From an uncultured Bacillus sp. (GTDB lineage Bacteria > Bacillota > Bacilli > Bacillales > Cytobacillaceae): a stretch of DNA of 5,891 nt. The DNA is taken from contig CALGSR010000134.1 in the NCBI GenBank assembly GCA_937902115.1, positions 1-5,891 on the forward strand, given 5' to 3'. Below are positions 4,243 to 5,891 of the stretch, piece after piece. Within the stretch, counting starts at the first letter, position 1. Each line of letters begins with the position of its first letter. The notes below the pieces were generated by a model, which was not told where the DNA came from, did no database searches, and saw nothing but the letters and a program-made list of their open reading frames with translations. The position numbers were made by a program, and so were the translations under genes.

Positions 4243-5891
4243 TCATTTATAAAAATAGATCGGCTCCGGATGAGCAATAACTTCATAGCCGCCGATATTC
4301 TGCACATCTTGTTTAAAGGCATCGCTTTGAATAATCGCAATGAGTTGCTGACCTTGTTCACTTTCGAAAAATCCCTTCGTCATTAACAAATCATAGCTTT
4401 CATCTGCAACAGGAATAAAGTCAATCCCCATCGTTTTCGCAGCCGGATAGATTCCCAATCCGACAGCTTTTTCATCACTTAGCACCTCGGCAGCGACGCT
4501 TAAATGGGTGAACATTTCCCGGCTGTAGCCAGCGATATCACGGGCTGTGAGTCCATTTTCTTTTAAAAGCAGATCAAATAAAATCCTTGTTCCCGCCCCT
4601 TTTTGCCGATTGACAAACTGTGCATTCTTTTCAGCAATATCCTTCACACCTTGGATATTCAGAGGATTCCCGTGAGGAACAAACCAGCCCTGCTTCCGTT
4701 TTAAGAATGGATAAAGCACAACATCTATCTCGGATAAATACTGCTTAATATAAGGGAGATTATATGTATTGCTCTCTGGATCTAGTAAATGAATTCCGGC
4801 AAGATGCGCCTCACCCTTCTTAATCGCCATTAACCCGGCCATACTTCCGACATGGGAGGAAATGATTTTCGCGTTAAAATCTTCCGCCTTTAACCGTGAT
4901 GATAATAAATCAATCGTCAAGTCATGGCTGCCGTTAAAGACAACGGCATGGCCGATTTCTCCACGCGGTTTCCATAATTCTAATTCGACTGTTTCCCCCT
5001 GTTCAAACCCAAGCGAGGTTGACGGGATTAGCAGCATCCCGTCTGCTTTCACCAATGACATTGTAACTCCTGCTGCCCTTGGAAGCGGGTTGGCAATGTA
5101 CTCACCATTCACATAGCCAATGCTCATACGGATAAAATCCTCTGCTCCCATCGTGCCGACGACCCTGCGACCTAGCTTCACAGTAATCCTTTCCCGTTTT
5201 GGTACAGGAATTTGTAAAAACTCACAGATGAGCGGCTGCACAAACCATTCAAAGCTAAGATAAGCTGATACCGGATAGCCGGGGACGCCGATCACGGTCG
5301 TGTCATTAATTTTTCCTAAAACCACTGGTTTGCCCGGTCTTGTGGCTACCCCATGGGTGTACACTTCACCAAGTTCCTCCACAATATGTACTGTAAAGTC
5401 TTTCGAACCGGCAGACGAACCGGCATTTATGACCACAATGTCAGACTCTGCAACGGCTTCAAGCAAGACCGCTTTAATTTCCTCCGGCTCATCCTTTACT
5501 ACAGGATAAAGCTTTGCCGCTCCGCCCCATTCACGGACGTAATTGGCCATAACAGAGCCATTGAACTCAACTAATTTCCCCGGAGGTGTTTCTCCGTCAG
5601 GAAAAACAATTTCATTCCCTGTTGGAATAATGCTGACTAGCGGTTTTTCCATGACAGGAACTTCAATTCGCTGCGAAGCGAGCAATACTCCGATATCAAC
5701 CGGGCGGATTTTGTGCCCTTGAGGAAACAGCATTTCCTCCTGCACAATGTCCTCGCCAATCGGACGGATATGCTGCCAAGGTGCCGCTGGTTCAATAATT
5801 TCCACCGTTTCCTCGTCCAATTCGTCAACGTGCTCAATCATAATCACGGCATTAAAGCCGACAGGAATCGCATTCCCCGTATTCACATACT
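4243..5891 (-). CDS. moeA: MoeA molybdenumtransferase fused to a C-terminal PBP-like domain (5' end outside window)
   Basis: Partial: the frame runs off the window edge, and the GTG at 5884-5886 is an internal valine (YVNTGNAIPVGFNAVIMIE is mid-MoeA). About 100 N-terminal residues should lie beyond. Numbering from that valine, residues 1-306 are MoeA, which inserts molybdate into adenylated molybdopterin: IPTGNEIV (87-94), NAGSSAGSKDFT (154-165), RPGKPVVLG (183-191), GVPGYPVSAYLSFEWF (200-215). Residues from about 310 to 547 (DNA about 4960-4243) form a substrate-binding, PBP/LysR-like domain: FNGSHDLTIDLL (317-328), SHVGSMAGLMAIKKGEAHLAGIHLLD (334-359), NRQKGAGTR (436-444). Such fusions are a known MoeA variant. 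The domain has no signal peptide and is cytoplasmic, so sensing or delivery of oxyanion or cofactor is possible but unproven. It is the upstream gene of the visible operon; promoter not in window. Confidence 0.93.
   Translation of the reverse strand, partial: YVNTGNAIPVGFNAVIMIEHVDELDEETVEIIEPAAPWQHIRPIGEDIVQEEMLFPQGHKIRPVDIGVLLASQRIEVPVMEKPLVSIIPTGNEIVFPDGETPPGKLVEFNGSVMANYVREWGGAAKLYPVVKDEPEEIKAVLLEAVAESDIVVINAGSSAGSKDFTVHIVEELGEVYTHGVATRPGKPVVLGKINDTTVIGVPGYPVSAYLSFEWFVQPLICEFLQIPVPKRERITVKLGRRVVGTMGAEDFIRMSIGYVNGEYIANPLPRAAGVTMSLVKADGMLLIPSTSLGFEQGETVELELWKPRGEIGHAVVFNGSHDLTIDLLSSRLKAEDFNAKIISSHVGSMAGLMAIKKGEAHLAGIHLLDPESNTYNLPYIKQYLSEIDVVLYPFLKRKQGWFVPHGNPLNIQGVKDIAEKNAQFVNRQKGAGTRILFDLLLKENGLTARDIAGYSREMFTHLSVAAEVLSDEKAVGLGIYPAAKTMGIDFIPVADESYDLLMTKGFFESEQGQQLIAIIQSDAFKQDVQNIGGYEVIAHPEPIYFYK

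Noticed and set aside
3961..4386. 141-aa plus-strand open frame opposite moaE and the end of moeA
   Set aside because: It is antisense to two well-supported Moco genes and has no Shine-Dalgarno or family resemblance.
5884..5886. GTG start for the moeA fusion gene inside the window
   Set aside because: The frame is open to the window edge, and the sequence here aligns to the interior of MoeA, so the true start is beyond 5891.

Overview
The window reads as chromosomal DNA from an endospore-forming member of the Bacillaceae (Bacillus or a close relative). It carries the spore-coat gene gerQ next to ywdK and ywdI, the same neighbourhood as the ywd region of Bacillus subtilis. Shine-Dalgarno sites are strong and of the Firmicute type, and there is a perfect 16-bp parS site of the Spo0J/ParB type. 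A parS site suggests, by inference, an origin-proximal location. No phage, transposase, CRISPR or toxin-antitoxin gene is visible.

Layout. (1) 82-576 (+) is gerQ. It is followed by a repeat of about 217 bp with inverted ends and three internal hairpins (581-797), then a strong bidirectional terminator (833-872). (2) On the minus strand, ywdI (1667-1386) and ywdK (1250-876) read towards that terminator. (3) 1668-1970 is a 303-bp gene-free stretch between divergent genes. It holds parS (1794-1809) and, just upstream of the next gene, a perfect 10-bp inverted repeat (1917-1940) touching a possible extended -10. (4) 1971-2318 (+) is a 115-aa protein I cannot name; it may have a thioredoxin-like fold without the CxxC. 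(5) A minus-strand molybdenum cofactor (Moco) operon fills 5891-2370 in the order moeA-PBP fusion (5' end outside the window), moaE, moaD, moeB. It ends at a hairpin shared with the convergent 115-aa gene.

How the genes work together. MoeB adenylates the C-terminal Gly-Gly of MoaD. After sulfur transfer, thiocarboxylated MoaD and MoaE form molybdopterin synthase, which turns cPMP into molybdopterin. MoeA then inserts molybdate. Here MoeA carries a C-terminal periplasmic-binding-protein-like domain. A short decayed relative of the 581-797 repeat, in opposite orientation, lies inside this operon between moaD and moeB (3432-3502).

Most of the window is ordinary core Bacillaceae content. The points most worth following are the parS site, the paired long and short repeats, the GerQ N-terminus lacking the lysines used for cross-linking in B. 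subtilis, and the unnamed gene with its palindromic leader. I did not find a convincing wholly new system.
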